This document shows positions 22,444 through 34,294 of a stretch of 64,000 bases of DNA, one piece after another. How positions within the stretch are numbered: position 1 is the first letter of the stretch; each line of letters opens with the position of its first letter. A model generated the notes under the pieces. That model did no database searches. It saw nothing but the letters and a program-made list of their open reading frames with translations, and was not told the origin of the DNA. The position numbers and the translations under genes were made by a program. The DNA comes from Albifimbria verrucaria (lineage: Eukaryota; Ascomycota; Sordariomycetes; Hypocreales; Stachybotryaceae), in NCBI GenBank assembly GCA_020081605.1, contig JAHREC010000009.1:2728001-2792000 (forward strand), read 5' to 3'.

Positions 22444-23278
22444 TTATAATAAAAACATGGATGAGTTCCACCGAGCTTCATTCGAGCACGACTTTTCGGC
22501 CCCTCCAGTCTCTTTAGTCAACTCCGCCAGCAACGACTGTAACTCAGCTTCTGTTAATTCTTGATCGAAATCGTTTGTAGTCTCGAAACCGACCAGATAT
22601 ATGCTACCACCTGGGTTCCGGTCAAGAACGAATTGTATCGGTTTAGATCACTATGAATCAGTCCCATGCTGTGCACCCTGCGGACCAACACTTCACGTTT
22701 GGCCTGATGATGGATGCATGCTGGGTCTCTATGCACCTTTTCCAGTAGAAGACCCATCACTCAACTGTTCTTCTTTAAATGGCCTAGGCACTCCGAGGTA
22801 ATGGGTGCATCATGGGAATGCTCTGCTGGTATGGTACTATGACGCATATGCCCACGTCACGCTCCATTCAAGAAATATCTCATGCAAAGCACGCTATCTT
22901 GGCGATAACAGGCGATCCATTGTAAGAAACCTCGTGTACACCGGAGCAAAAGCGTTGAGTCCGTTCCAGGCTCAACATATCAATCCGTTGCTGAAGCTAG
23001 CTCATCTCCACTCTAGGCAGTGGGTTTGTCAAAAGTATCAATTCGAGACTGCCATCGTCGCCATTCCATGAGGTGATGGCCTTGGCCCTTGTCACACTGT
23101 ACAGGCCTGGAAGCCTAGGAATAAGCAGATCCGGCTGAAACATGGTGTCCTCGTCGAATATGTCTGCGGATATGGTGACATAGTGGACTCGTGAACCTAC
23201 ACGGAGGCGATAGCATCCGACCTCGTTGTCAATAAGCTGATAGAGGACTTCAATATCTGGTTTTGGTGGTGCCTTCAT
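22444..23278 (-). pseudogene. kinase-like pseudogene (APH/RIO-type fungal family)
   Basis: Remains of a fungal protein-kinase-like gene. The N-terminal part is still open (LYQLIDNEVGCYRLRVGSRV, 23278-22997). It then meets a TAG after RVEMS, two TGA codons around CFA and DIS, further stops, and a frame change near IHSDLNRYN, the catalytic-loop equivalent. A readable tail (GGSIYLVGFETTNDFDQELT) runs to about 22444. Several in-frame stops cannot be explained by a missing base, so this is genuine decay, unlike most broken genes in the window. Confidence 0.7.
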
Positions 23279-23795
23279 GGTAATTTAGGTAAGTGGATGT
23301 GTTGCACTGCTGATACTCTGTCCTATACTGCTCCGTATTGTTTGGTAATTGAACGAAGCGACGCTTCACACGCGCTTCGCTCCGCAACATCCTCACCAAA
23401 CAATGAGTGCGGGATCTTTGTAGCCCTCAGTGTTCCCAAACAGCCACGTGAATAGGGCTTTACGTTGCACCTACAAATTATATATCAAATGACTTATATT
23501 CTGTGTTGCAACAGCATTGGCAGCCATGTGAGTGCAAAATCGCTTCTCTAATCGTCTTCCAGACAGTATTGTGCAAAGCATTTGATTGTTTCTTAGGCTT
23601 AAGAATTTGTCTTCAAGGCTGGCCGCGATCATATTTGGTAGAAATAGGATCTCTGTCCTGTGCTTGTCTTCCGGTCAGCATTTCAGATTCTGTTGAACTG
23701 ATTGGGACGGTAATAATGACATGCCGAAATCCAAAAAGTGAGATCAATGCCGTCAATTCTCGTTGTAATCAATAGTTTCAATGAATCCATGATTC

Positions 23796-24899
23796 TCATA
23801 GAGTTTCAACACTTTCCACGGCCAATTCTGGCGCGAGTTGCCGCGCACCGTAGCAGTGCTTGATGTGTTCAAAGAATGACTTCTTGGAATGAGCTCGTCT
23901 TTCCAGGCCGAACAGCACCCGTCGCGGCCTGCAGTTCGAAGGCACAATTCTTTCAAGCTCAGCTTGAGGCAACTTTGAGGAATAATGAAGATTACGGGTC
24001 AGCTCACAACCACAACACCAAAGCCCCTCTTCGATGGTGCCAGTCTTCGATAGCGAAGGAAATGGGATAGAAGCCATTCCAAAGCAATCGTTAGATGGAA
24101 CATTTTTCTGTGTTAGAACTAATAATGGGTCATGGTTCGAGAGTCCATTTGAGTGAGATTGAAGGTACCGGCCCTTTTCAACGAGCTGCACAATCTTGCA
24201 TCTCCTCACCATAGCCCGCATCATAGTATCCGCGAACCCGTGTACCGCCAACCCCAGAGTTCGAGCTGCCTTTACAGTAAATAGCTTACCGCGTTCTGTT
24301 ACTAGCCTGCCTGGTGTACCATAAGTGCCAGGGATGATATTAATGCTCGGCAGCTGTGCTAAATGCTGTTTGGAAAGACAAAAATAGTTTTCTGCGTCTG
24401 CAGGAGAGAGCACCCATAATGATGTGTTGTAGCGGAGGCAATTCCAGCAGCACCTTTCGCACGTCGGAAGGAACAGGAAAGGGCCATAATAGATGCAGTG
24501 TGCGCACCGTTCCGTGCGTAAGGCATCGTGGAGGTCAGCAAGTGAATGAGTGCCGAGCAAGCCTGTCGCACCCAAGGCCAGCAACACATGGGGAGCGACG
24601 GTGGCCAGATCTCGATACGCAGGCTCTGATTGAACGAGTGAGTGAGCTCGGAGAGATACGCGCGCGAAACAAGCAATAGATTTAATGTCGAGGGCGCCCA
24701 GGATCATGGCCAGGATCTCTTGAGGTAGGTGATCGAGGATGCCAAGTGACGAGCTATGGTCGGGCCGTATTTGATCTGCCAGCACTGACTGTGGAGGTTT
24801 CGACGAACCATCAACCGTGATCATGGCTTCAAGAAGCCGAGCCGGACGGTGAGAAAGGCGAGAGATGAGCAAGTCTGGGTCAAGAGACATCGTGAACAA
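23796..24899 (-). CDS. F-box domain protein
   Basis: Single-exon gene of 367 aa with no breaks. The F-box lies around residues 55-100, with LGILDHLPQEILAMILGALDIKSIACFARV. It is followed by a Cys-rich middle part (RCAHCIYYGPFLFLPTCERCCWNC) and a basic C-terminus. F-box proteins recruit substrates to SCF ubiquitin ligases, but many fungal ones of this type are uncharacterised, and the target is unknown. ATG 24899 or 24890 could serve; both precede the F-box. Confidence 0.8.
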   Translation of the reverse strand: MFTMSLDPDLLISRLSHRPARLLEAMITVDGSSKPPQSVLADQIRPDHSSSLGILDHLPQEILAMILGALDIKSIACFARVSLRAHSLVQSEPAYRDLATVAPHVLLALGATGLLGTHSLADLHDALRTERCAHCIYYGPFLFLPTCERCCWNCLRYNTSLWVLSPADAENYFCLSKQHLAQLPSINIIPGTYGTPGRLVTERGKLFTVKAARTLGLAVHGFADTMMRAMVRRCKIVQLVEKGRYLQSHSNGLSNHDPLLVLTQKNVPSNDCFGMASIPFPSLSKTGTIEEGLWCCGCELTRNLHYSSKLPQAELERIVPSNCRPRRVLFGLERRAHSKKSFFEHIKHCYGARQLAPELAVESVETL

Positions 24900-25277
24900 G
24901 ATAAGGGAGGTTAAGTGGTTTGGTGTAGGTAGTCTATAGTGTAACGTTATAGTTGGAGTGCACCACTTAGAAGAATGAGTGGTGGTGGGTGCAAGTGCAA
25001 GGATGCGTCAGCCTTGGCCAAGTGTGGCTGCCCCAGATTCACCAGCCCCACGCGCTTGTCCTGTACCAGCCAGCAACAGCATCAGCATCAGCGCCAGTGC
25101 GGGCACCAGCGACAATCAGCAGTAACAGCGATAGGAGACGTCACGTGCAGGCGTCGTCGTCGAGGCCCCCACCTTGAGACGTCAGGCACTCGAGCTCCGT
25201 CCTCCTATCGAGCCCCGCTGGCATCTTCACGACGACAACGGTAACATTGGCCCGCGGAGGGTCCTTTTCTAGCAGTT

Positions 25278-26007
25278 ATGGTAGGCCCTGCAGCTCCTCC
25301 CGTCTCCCCGAAGCTCCGCGACTGACCGCGCCCGCCCTGCAGTCTCAATCTCTGCGACCGTACCTGCAATGCGTGCGTAGCAGCTTGACTGCTGCGCTGA
25401 CGCTCTCCAACTTCGCATCCCAGACGGCCGAGCGACACAATGTCCCCGAGATCGAGGCCCAGACCTCCCCGAGGTCCTCCTCACCCCGCTGACCGTCGCC
25501 CGAAACGAAAACGAGCGAGTCCTCATCGAGCCCAGCGTCAACTCGGTCCGCATAAGCTTGAAGATCAAGCAGGCCGACGAGATCGAGCACATCCTGGTAC
25601 ACAAGTTTACGCGATTCCTGACACAACGAGCCGAGTCCTTCTTCATCCTGCGTCGAAAGCCAATTCCGGTAGGTCCCTCGAGTCATCCGTACGACGAGCA
25701 GACAAGCTGACACGTGGGAACAGGGCTACGACATCTCCTTCCTCATCACCAACTTCCACACCGAAGAGATGCTGAAACACAAGCTTGTCGACTTTATCAT
25801 CCAGTTCATGGAGGAGGTCGACAAGGAGATTTCAGAAATGAAGCTCTTCGTAAGCTCCCTGCCTCTAATTAATGGGCCCCTGCTGACGCCGGAGTAGTTG
25901 AACGCGAGAGCTCGTTTCGTTGCCGAGTCCTTCCTGACACCTGTGAGCTGAATACGATTCCTACGATGAAATTCAAAAGCACTAACATGTTGACGCAGTT
26001 TGATTAA
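25278..26007 (+). CDS. arc19: Arp2/3 complex 20 kDa subunit (ARPC4)
   Basis: ARPC4, a core subunit of the Arp2/3 actin-nucleating complex, 169 aa as expected. The first exon is only the ATG (25278-25280), followed by intron 25281-25342. The protein then reads [12 protein letters not shown], as in other ARPC4 proteins. Further exons: 25343-25668, 25724-25849, 25898-25942 and 25999-26007, the last encoding just Phe-Asp and the stop. Strongly conserved segments include [44 protein letters not shown] and [14 protein letters not shown]. One C is missing in CCCC 25467-25470; with it the total is 170 codons. A start-codon-only first exon is easily missed by gene finders. Confidence 0.95.
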
Positions 26008-27250
26008 TCTGTGTAAATGGCTGATGGCGCGCGCTGAACGAAGAAATGACGGACATTACATATGTGGACAAGGAGGAGCGCCTCATCTATCCGGATCCGT
26101 GGCAATGCGGAATTCATGAAATCTGACCTGGACGGGGCATCATGGAAAATAGACCCAGAGCTACAGCAGCAGTGGTAGCGAAACTGAGAATTCGAGTCTT
26201 GTGAGCGATTGTTGACTAGCGCCAGACGTGCATTGCCTGTGTCGTGTTGAGTATCAACAGAGCGTGTACGGGATATGCAGATCCACCGGTCGCCGGGTCC
26301 CAATACATCGGCCAACGTGGGACATTGGCATTTTCGTGCCTGCATTGACAGGTGTAAAGCTACCGGTCCAAGTGGCGGCGGCAAGTGTCACGATGGCCTC
26401 GCAGCTGACGCTACTCCACCTTGATGCCTCTGATCGAGAGCCATTCCACTCCACCACCTTACCAAGCACGCAGTTTTTTTACCTTTCTCTTATTCAACCC
26501 ATCTATTCTATTGTATGCGCCCTATTCATCGCAAAGCTCCCTCGGCCCCATATCCCGGTGAGCTGTTGGCTCTCTTCTCCTTCTCCCTAAGCCAAGACCA
26601 CACATCTTCAATCTTCAAGAAACATCGAGCCGATATCGCCTTTGCAAACACATTCGCCCAGAAAATCTGCTGTTTGAATAGGAATTCAGGCATTGTAGCC
26701 CCACACTGCTGCCACCTGCACTCGGATAAACACCCACTCCTACGATTTACCACCAGCACACAGCCTCGTTGCATAAGTGTGCCTTCTTTCAAAGCGGAGG
26801 CTCAATAGGAGCACAATACTATCCTCAACAACAACAACAAACTGACAGAGCTTCCTCCTCAAGATATTGCGTACAAGTTTTTGAGAAATTACTGGCTCTA
26901 TATAGGGCCCATAGCCAGCCATCTTCTGCTCATCTGTTCATCGCACTTGATTCGTTCGCTTTGGTCTCTTCTGAGGATAGTTTTTGTGTCATCAACTCAC
27001 ATTTACTCAACGGAGAAAAGGAAGAAGGCCAAGACTACCTAGTTCGACCGTCCAGCTTGAGAATCCTATCACTCAGCTTTGTTCACTAAATCTTGCTCGA
27101 GGCACAGTCCGGTACGTCCTTTGCTATTTAATTGCACCCACCGCGGTTCAAACACCAACTCGAACCACTCATCTTATCACGACTCCACCAACTGACAGGA
27201 CCTAGATCAACACCAAGAGCACCCTGTCGGAGTCTAGCTATCCTCTTACG
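26008..27250. other. intergenic, probable long 5' leader
   Basis: Open frames here are short and conflicting. A CAA repeat lies near 26.83 kb, and the sequence before 27251 is pyrimidine- and CA-rich like a fungal leader. No gene supported. Confidence 0.5.
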
Positions 27251-29663
27251 ATGGAGTCTGCTCCTTCGAGCGGAAGCTTCAGTAGCACCGCCTCCGTAAC
27301 CAGTAGCGAAAGCGTCGCCTTCCCTGCAAGCATCAGCTCAGGCAACAATGTATCTGCTGCTCCATCCATCGCAGACTCCTCTCACACAAACTTGGGCGGG
27401 AATCCCACCAAGCACCATGCCCCAGAGGCCAAGGCGCATTCCGGTACTCTTAATCCTGCGTCTGATGTTTGGGTGCCTCAGTTTCATCTCAACCCTGCCT
27501 CTCAGTGGCCTCCTCCTCCTATGAACCAGCCGCAAAATGGTGCTGGCATGAACAGCACACAGGAAGTCTTCTATCCTACTAGCAACACGGAGATCAGAGG
27601 TAACCCCAGCACCGCTGGCAACGGTTTCGCCTTGAACGAAACCATGCAATATGCACCTCAGACTGGTGGCCCAGTTGTATTTCCACCTTACAATGGTTGG
27701 GAAAAGTGCGGCACCGCCCCAGGAACCCCATAGGCTGGTGTTCTGGCGAACGGTGCTCCCTTCATGCCACAAGCTATGCCACACCAGCAGATTCCTCTGT
27801 CGAACCAGCAATCAATCTGCCCTGTGAACTACACTGCTCCTCTGCCTCAGCCAATCATTCCTTCCCAGCAGAGCATACCTGTCCAGGCCCAGATGAACGT
27901 TCTCAATGAGGTCTTACAGGCTGGTCAGTTTACTCCTCAACGTAGCTCCGACCAGCTCCTGGGCCCCTGACAGCTTGGGTATCAGCAGCCTACGGCCGTG
28001 ACAAGCCCTAGCATCACTCCTCGCTACACCAGCGAGGGGACTGCTTCCGGCCCCATCAGCCCAGATGGTTCTCGATCCGGGCGCCTCACAGAGCCTCGCA
28101 ACTATGCGCCACGTACCTGCGGACTTCCCGCCGCTCAGGAGCCACCTCCCAAGTTCAACCTTGGTCTTGCTTCTCCGCAGCACCAGGTCAGCTCCCAAGA
28201 CCCTTTCAACGGCCCTTCAAATGGCCTTCATTACAACCAGGAGATGACTGCTCTTGCGCCATACGAGCCGCACGCCGTGCCATTTGATGCAGACAAGATA
28301 CGAAGCCAACGCTCAGAGAGACTGAACATGTTGACGAACACTCCTTCGGGGCTTCCTCCTTTAGCCGTAGCAATGGATCCCACGAATTTCCCGTTTGTTG
28401 AAGGAGCCAGACAATCCCAAGCCGTCAGCCATGGTGTTGTTAAGCTGCGAAATGTGAGTCTTGCTAACCCGTGCTGGTTTTCTTAATTTTGTGGCCACTA
28501 ACATGTTTTTTAGATTCCATTCGCCACCAAACGATCCGAGGTCATCGCCTTCTTGGGACGAAACTCTAAGATCCTCAACGATGTGGATGAGCCCGTCCAC
28601 ATCATCATGGAGCGAGTCACAAGCAAGACGATGGATGCGTATGTTGAGTTCAAGTCTCTCGAGGACGCCATGCGCGCCGTGGAGAAACATCACATACACG
28701 TCAGCAGCGGCCGCCTGAGCCGCCTCGGTGACCGACCCGTCGAGGTTGAACTTTCTAGTCAGGCCAGTTTGATGAAGGATCTTTTTCCCATTGCGGTTGG
28801 TGTTTTCTGGGATGGAGCTGTGCCCGAGTTCAAGCCTATCAACCAGCGTGAGCCATGGGAGAATTTCAAGGGGTTCATCTCTGAGGAAGAAATGACGATG
28901 CTTGTCAAGCATGTGGAGGTCCCTCATCGGGTAAGATGACTTTTCCAGCTTCCAAGTGTGCCGATGTGCTAACGATTTCATAGTCGCCCTTTTCCAAAGA
29001 ATGCCCACAGCGCCCTTATGAGTGCCTCATCAGCACGCTCAAGAAATTCCCTTGGTATGTTACCGATCGCATCACCATCAGCCAGCGACGTGCCATGTTC
29101 ACCGCCACTTGTGAGCTTCTTTGTCTTCTGGCACAGAGTCTGCGTAAGGAGGACGACCTGATCAACCTTAATGCACAGCTTCACAAGCGAGTCGTGGCGG
29201 CAGCCATGACGTGCCCTGGGTTTACGCCAATGATGAAGGATGACATTGCATGGATGATCAACGTGGACAACTTTGAGCAGCGCGCCTATGGACAGCCTCG
29301 TTTTGCAAACTGCTGGCGTCACCAGTATGCGGTTGCACCGAAGCCAGGGATTCCTCTTGATGTGCTTGAGGTAAGTGACTAACCGCCCATGTATAGGTAT
29401 TCAGGACCAATGCTAACTTTTGCTAGTGGTACATTGCAATAATCCGCGAGCAAACGCATCGTGATCTCATGTCTCGTCCGCTCAAAGAGCGAAGCGATTT
29501 GCAAGAAAAGGGAGACGATACGGACTTGTACTGGGGCTACTTCTGGGCCGAGGTTGGATACTCCATGGGGCCTCAATTCGACAGCATGACGCTTGCCCAG
29601 GCGGCTCACATCGAGTTCTCAGCCATTGAGCGCATCCTCAGCCGCGCCTTGCCGATTAATTGA
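27251..29663 (+). CDS. RRM-domain RNA-binding protein with two in-frame stops
   Basis: A 747-codon frame over four exons: 27251-28453, 28514-28930, 28984-29370 and 29427-29663. The N-terminal 400 residues are Ser/Pro/Gln-rich and disordered. An RRM-like domain follows at the first splice junction (VVKLRN/IPFATKRSEVIAFLG...AYVEFKSLEDAMRAV). The C-terminal 270 residues are conserved-looking and helical (CELLCLLAQSLRKEDDL, IDW-like acidic segments, TLAQAAHIEFSAIERIL). The frame is interrupted by TAG at 27731-27733 and TGA at 27968-27970, without any shift: the same frame continues after both. Each could come from a C-to-T change (CAG to TAG, CGA to TGA). Function unknown beyond RNA binding. Confidence 0.75.
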
Positions 29664-30818
29664 TCATCCACACCACAACTGAAGACTTGAGCCAAGCAGG
29701 CCTCAAGCTGTGGTGGTTTTGGCACCAAGCAGGAGATGGCCTGCCCACACCATTGAGTGGGCCTGGCTGCTGTGCGGATGATGACTCAGGGCTACTTTTG
29801 GAGTACGAAGGCTACAGTCTAGGGTTTTGTTTCGCCTCTTTGGCTCTGGGCGTTGGAATCTCTGAGTGACCATCTGCCACGAAATACAGAGCTACGCGTT
29901 GGCATGGTTTTGGGACCATGATTGGAGATTTGGGTTTTGCAAGACGAGGTGGACGGCGTTTCATCTAGGCTCGAAATTAGCTGGTGCAATCCGAACCGCA
30001 GGAAGAGGGAACGAAGGGGTATGAAGTTCTCGATGTCTGCTTTTGCTCTATCATCGCCGGTTTTGCTAGTGTCACGATGGTCATGGACGCAGTATGGTTG
30101 GAGTCGTGGGACGCACAGGAACCAAGACCTTGCTTGCAGTAGTCAGACTAGACTAGACTGAGCCGAATCGTCGATAGAATAGAGAGATTTGCTTTTCTAC
30201 GAAAGTGCCAAGGCAATTGCCGTATGTGAAGCAGAAAAAGAAACCTTTGTCTTGTTAGCAGTTGCTGCTTGCTTTTGGGATGGTGAGTGTGCCGTGCTGT
30301 TGCTTGTGCGACGAAGACTCCGAAAAGCAACTCTCTGGGCTGACGATGATAACTTGCCGGCTAGAACTACCAAGCATGTAACTGTCGCGTTGGTATAATG
30401 CCTTGTGTGCCTTGCTGAAGGTGTTCTTTGGTGCCGAGGTTTCAGTTGTGGGAGCATGTAAGTTAAGATGGAGGACGCTGAAGCAGGCTTCACTTTAGTT
30501 GATGCATAGTAGTTGCTGGCCCCTTGTAAAGCGAGGTATCCCCTGTAGCGGTGAAGGTAGCGGTACCTCGTGGTAGCGGGGCGACCCTGCACTAGCCAAG
30601 TACCGACCCACTCGTGATCCCAAAAGGGACCCGCTCCAGCGCCCTTGATCGGATCAGATAATTACAGACAAGCCAAATCTGATACTGACAAACCGACTTT
30701 TCTCCAGAACAACGCGAGCTTCAAATACGGTTCCCATCCCGTCATCTACATCCTTCCATCAGTCACCTTGCATCTACATAACCACTGCACTGCCATCTCT
30801 TCTCCTTCATCAGACAAC
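29664..30818. other. intergenic
   Basis: Contains the 3' end of the RRM gene and the leader of sfh5. Frames near 30.2-30.6 kb are on both strands and without domains. Confidence 0.5.
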
Positions 30819-31985
30819 ATGTCCGCCCAACAGCCAGCCAGCGCCGAGAAGCCGCTTGACCAGCTCAATGCCCGGCTGCCAGACATTCTCACCGAGGTCG
30901 GCCATCCGGAGATGTGGGGAGTCGAGCTTAAGGGCGCCGACCACATCCCTACCCAGGTCATCCTGCAGAAGTTCTTGAGGGCCAACAATAACGACGTTGC
31001 CGCGGCCGAGAAGCAGCTCGTCGCTGCCCTCGAGTGGCGCAAGGAGTTCCAGCCCTTGGCGCTGATCAAGGCATCGTACGACAAGTCCAAATTCGCTGAC
31101 CTTGGCTTCATCACCCTCCACAAGAAAGGCGACGCCGAGACTGTCATCACCTGGAACATCTACGGCGCTGTTAAGAATAACAAGGCCACCTTTGGCGATG
31201 TTAAAGAGTAGGTGCCTACCCATCAGCCCCTTGGTCATCCACTAACATGGCCCCTCAGATTCATCCGCTGGCGTGCCGCCCTCATGGAGCTGAGCGTCCA
31301 GAAGCTCAACCTCAACGCCATCACTGAGCTCATTCCCGAAGGCGGCGAGGACCCCTACCAGATGTACCAGGTCCACGACTACCAGTCCGTCGCCTTCTTC
31401 CGCATGGACCCGGTCGTCAAGGCCGCCAGCACTGAGACCATTAAGACCTTCTCCACTGCGTACCCGGAGTTGCTTGCCCACAAGTACTTCGTCAACGTCC
31501 CTGCTATCATGGGCTGGATGTATGCCGCCATGAAGCTGTTCCTTGCTCCTGCAACCCTCAAGAAGTTTCATCCCATGAGCTCCGGTCTGTCTCTGGCCGC
31601 CGAGCTGCCCGCTATCAGCGACACGCTGCCTAAGGAGTACGGCGGTAAGGGCCCCAGTGTCAAGGAGGGCCTTACGGTGTCGCTCGTTGATGCGTCCGAG
31701 CTCAAGAAGCAGCCCGATGCGCCCGCTGCTGCTGTCTCCAAGCCTGTTGAAGAGGCTTCAGTTGAGAAGCCCGTCGAAGAGGCCAAGATTGCTGAGGAGC
31801 CCAAGCCTACCGCTGCACCAGTAGAGACGACTGAGATCAAACCTGCTGCTGAAGAGAAGCCTGTCGAGACCAGTGGTGCAACCGTCAGCGAGACAAAGCC
31901 CGAAGTAGAGACCAAGGCGGTCACGGACCCAGTTGCTGTCACCGAACCTGCTTCCAAGGAGGCGGAACAGAAGGCAACCGCCTAA
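30819..31985 (+). CDS. sfh5: phosphatidylinositol transfer protein Sfh5
   Basis: Sec14-like phosphatidylinositol/haem-binding protein Sfh5, 371 aa. Exons 30819-31207 and 31259-31985, intron of 51 nt (GTAGGT...CTCAG). The sum is 372 codons without correction. CRAL-TRIO N part: VILQKFLRANNNDVAAAEKQLVAALEWRKEF. CRAL-TRIO core: YQVHDYQSVAFFRMDP, TFSTAYPELLAHKYFVNVPAIM. Tail: a Glu/Pro/Ala/Lys-rich low-complexity stretch of about 90 residues, typical of the filamentous fungal orthologues. Acts at the endoplasmic reticulum and plasma membrane in other fungi. Confidence 0.93.
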
Positions 31986-34294
31986 GGTCGCATCTGTTTA
32001 ACCATGTCGTTAACGGAGCGGTAAAGAAGCGTGTTCATTTCGTATTTTTCTGCTGTTGGGAGCTGGTAACAATAAATATACCCGAAGAACTGCCCTTCAA
32101 CTAGGTCATCCAACTCGCAGTCGGGGCATGCAACATCTGTTCTATGGCCATTGTTACCATATAATTGCGGCCCTTAATACCCCCTAGTTTTTTTCCTTTT
32201 TCTTTTCTTTTTCGTCTCTTCGCGAGACGTCGTGTCCGCTTAGGTAGCTAGCAGTAGACAAACAACTCTCCGCTCCTGCACTATATCAGGCACCCTGGCA
32301 TGCAGGGTTGGCAAACATGGTTGAAGCCGAGATGATGGTACCTCGTAAAGTAGAGGATTGCGCAAGACTTCCTGCCAACTACCACGATAATTTAGTGATT
32401 CATCGACGTTGACCTCATTTTACCGTGACACGGTGACGGGTTTTACGTTGGGCTCGAGCACTATTGCACGATGCCAGCATATAGCTGAGGAGTGGCCAAA
32501 TATGCAGTTCTCCCGGCCTGGCTAAATGCTAGCTCTGAGACAGGTGGTCAAGCCACGATGCCATTCCGCTTGGTTTTGCACCTTCTGGTCGGTTCAGCTG
32601 GGGAGTCCTGAGCGGTCGCGCACCCGACTGGCAACGGTGACAAGGACAGCCATGCTGGAAGCGACCCGCGGTTGCTTATATTACCCAGGTAGGAAAGATT
32701 TTCTACTTTCAGCTTTGAAACAGCTGACTGTTGCGATTTACACATCAAACAGATGGCGGCATTATTTGGATGTTTGGTTTAAAGTCGAAGCAAGCTAACG
32801 GACCCGTTGAATGGCTCAGGTGGAGGAAACTGATAGCTGGGCAAACAGGACACTTAATTGCCAGGGTTTACAAGCATGACGGAGCTGTGGCCATGGCCGT
32901 AGGTGTTACTAGTGTGGTATGGTGGCAAAGTCGGATTCCGTAGGTTGGCCAACAGGTCAAGCGTTGGGGGTGGGATCCTGGGACTTGAGATAGAGGCATG
33001 ATAACGTACGGCCGGACCCTCAATCACTGCCAGGCTTGATTCAAGTCAGAATAGGCCATGGATATAAGTGTCTGGTGGTTTCAGATGGGGGCAGCGGCGG
33101 AAGTTTGCAATGCCCCATAGTTGAGCAGCGCTTCACCACTCTTGGCGTCAAGGTTGCCGTGAGTATGGGGAAGGATGCGGGCGTCTGTACAACTGACTTT
33201 GAACTAAGACTGACTAAGACGCGTTGAACACGAAGAGCGAGCCCATGCTCATGGTCGAGGGCCAGGCAAGGGGCGAGACGGCTGCAGGATGCACGAGGGC
33301 GAGGATCAAGCCACGGGGTTTACGAAGGGTATTGTTTATTTGAGGAGAGGAGAGGAGAGGAGGAGGGTGGGGTTTTTGCCAGAGTTGAGAGGTAGAGGAA
33401 GGGAGGAGAGTGACTGAAAGAGATAAAGGAAGGGAGGGAGGGAGATGACAGACAGTAGGTGGATAGATACTTGATGGGCACAGCAAGAATGCGAGACGAG
33501 GCCAGGTAACTACGGATGGGGCAATTGGCCAAGTGAATGATAGGCAGGTCAACGCGGGAGGAGGAGGAGGAGGAGGAGGAGGAGGAGGAGGAGCAGCAGC
33601 AGCAGCAAGAGGAGGGATTGTGTTTGTGGTGTGTGTGTGTGTCTTGTCCAGGCCTTACCGTTTCCAATCCAGTCCAGTCCAGTCCAGTCCAACCAGCCAG
33701 CCAGCCAGCCAACCCGTTTCCGTAATCACATAATAGTCTAGATCGCGCTCTCACAACTCTCTTTTCCCACTCTCTCTCCTTTCAATTGTCACTCGCAACT
33801 GCGTGCGCGCTCGCTCACACCAACAACGAACGAGCAACCACACGCCGCAGAGAAAATAAATGCGAGAGACGGTATTCGAGACTGCAAACGAAAGCATCAC
33901 CTCGTCGATTTTTCCTCTCTCTATTTTTTTATCCTTCTTTTTTTCTCCTCACTCTACCAAATATCTGCCTCTCGCTGTTTTCGAAGGCGGGTCGTTTTGA
34001 GAGGTGCACGTTTGTTCTGTCGCGAGCAAGGGTCGCACTAACAGGCCGCGCCGCGTCTGGACACCAAAACTGGAGCTGGACCTGCCACCTCCCTCCCTCT
34101 CGCGCTACCTCGCAAACATACATGCTCCTTTCCTGCGCTCTGATATAACTCAGATCTTCGCACCAAACAAACACGTTCCTTTTCTTCTCCCTTGTCCTTT
34201 CGTGACCTTTTTTTCTTCTTCTTTTCTTTCTACCTCCTGTTCATGATCGCCAACGTCCATTAATCGCCTGCACCTCCCACGCCACGCGATCATC
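31986..34294. repeat. intergenic with several simple repeats
   Basis: From 33.34 kb the sequence is rich in AGAGG/GGGA words. A (GGA)n tract of about 12 units followed by (GCA)n lies at about 33557-33606. TCCAG pentamers then CCAG tetramers lie at about 33668-33710. After 33.7 kb the strand is pyrimidine-rich and probably the leader of the SET gene. Open frames in the GGA tract are composition effects. Confidence 0.6.

Noticed and set aside
27924..27973. A GTCAGT...CTGACAG intron that would remove the TGA at 27968 in the RRM gene.
   Set aside because: It is 50 nt and would shift the frame away from the open downstream frame. A shorter GTAGCT intron of about 32 nt is below usual intron size.
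33540..33735. Gly-rich and Glu-rich frames over the GGA tract.
   Set aside because: They are trinucleotide-repeat artefacts with no conserved sequence around them.
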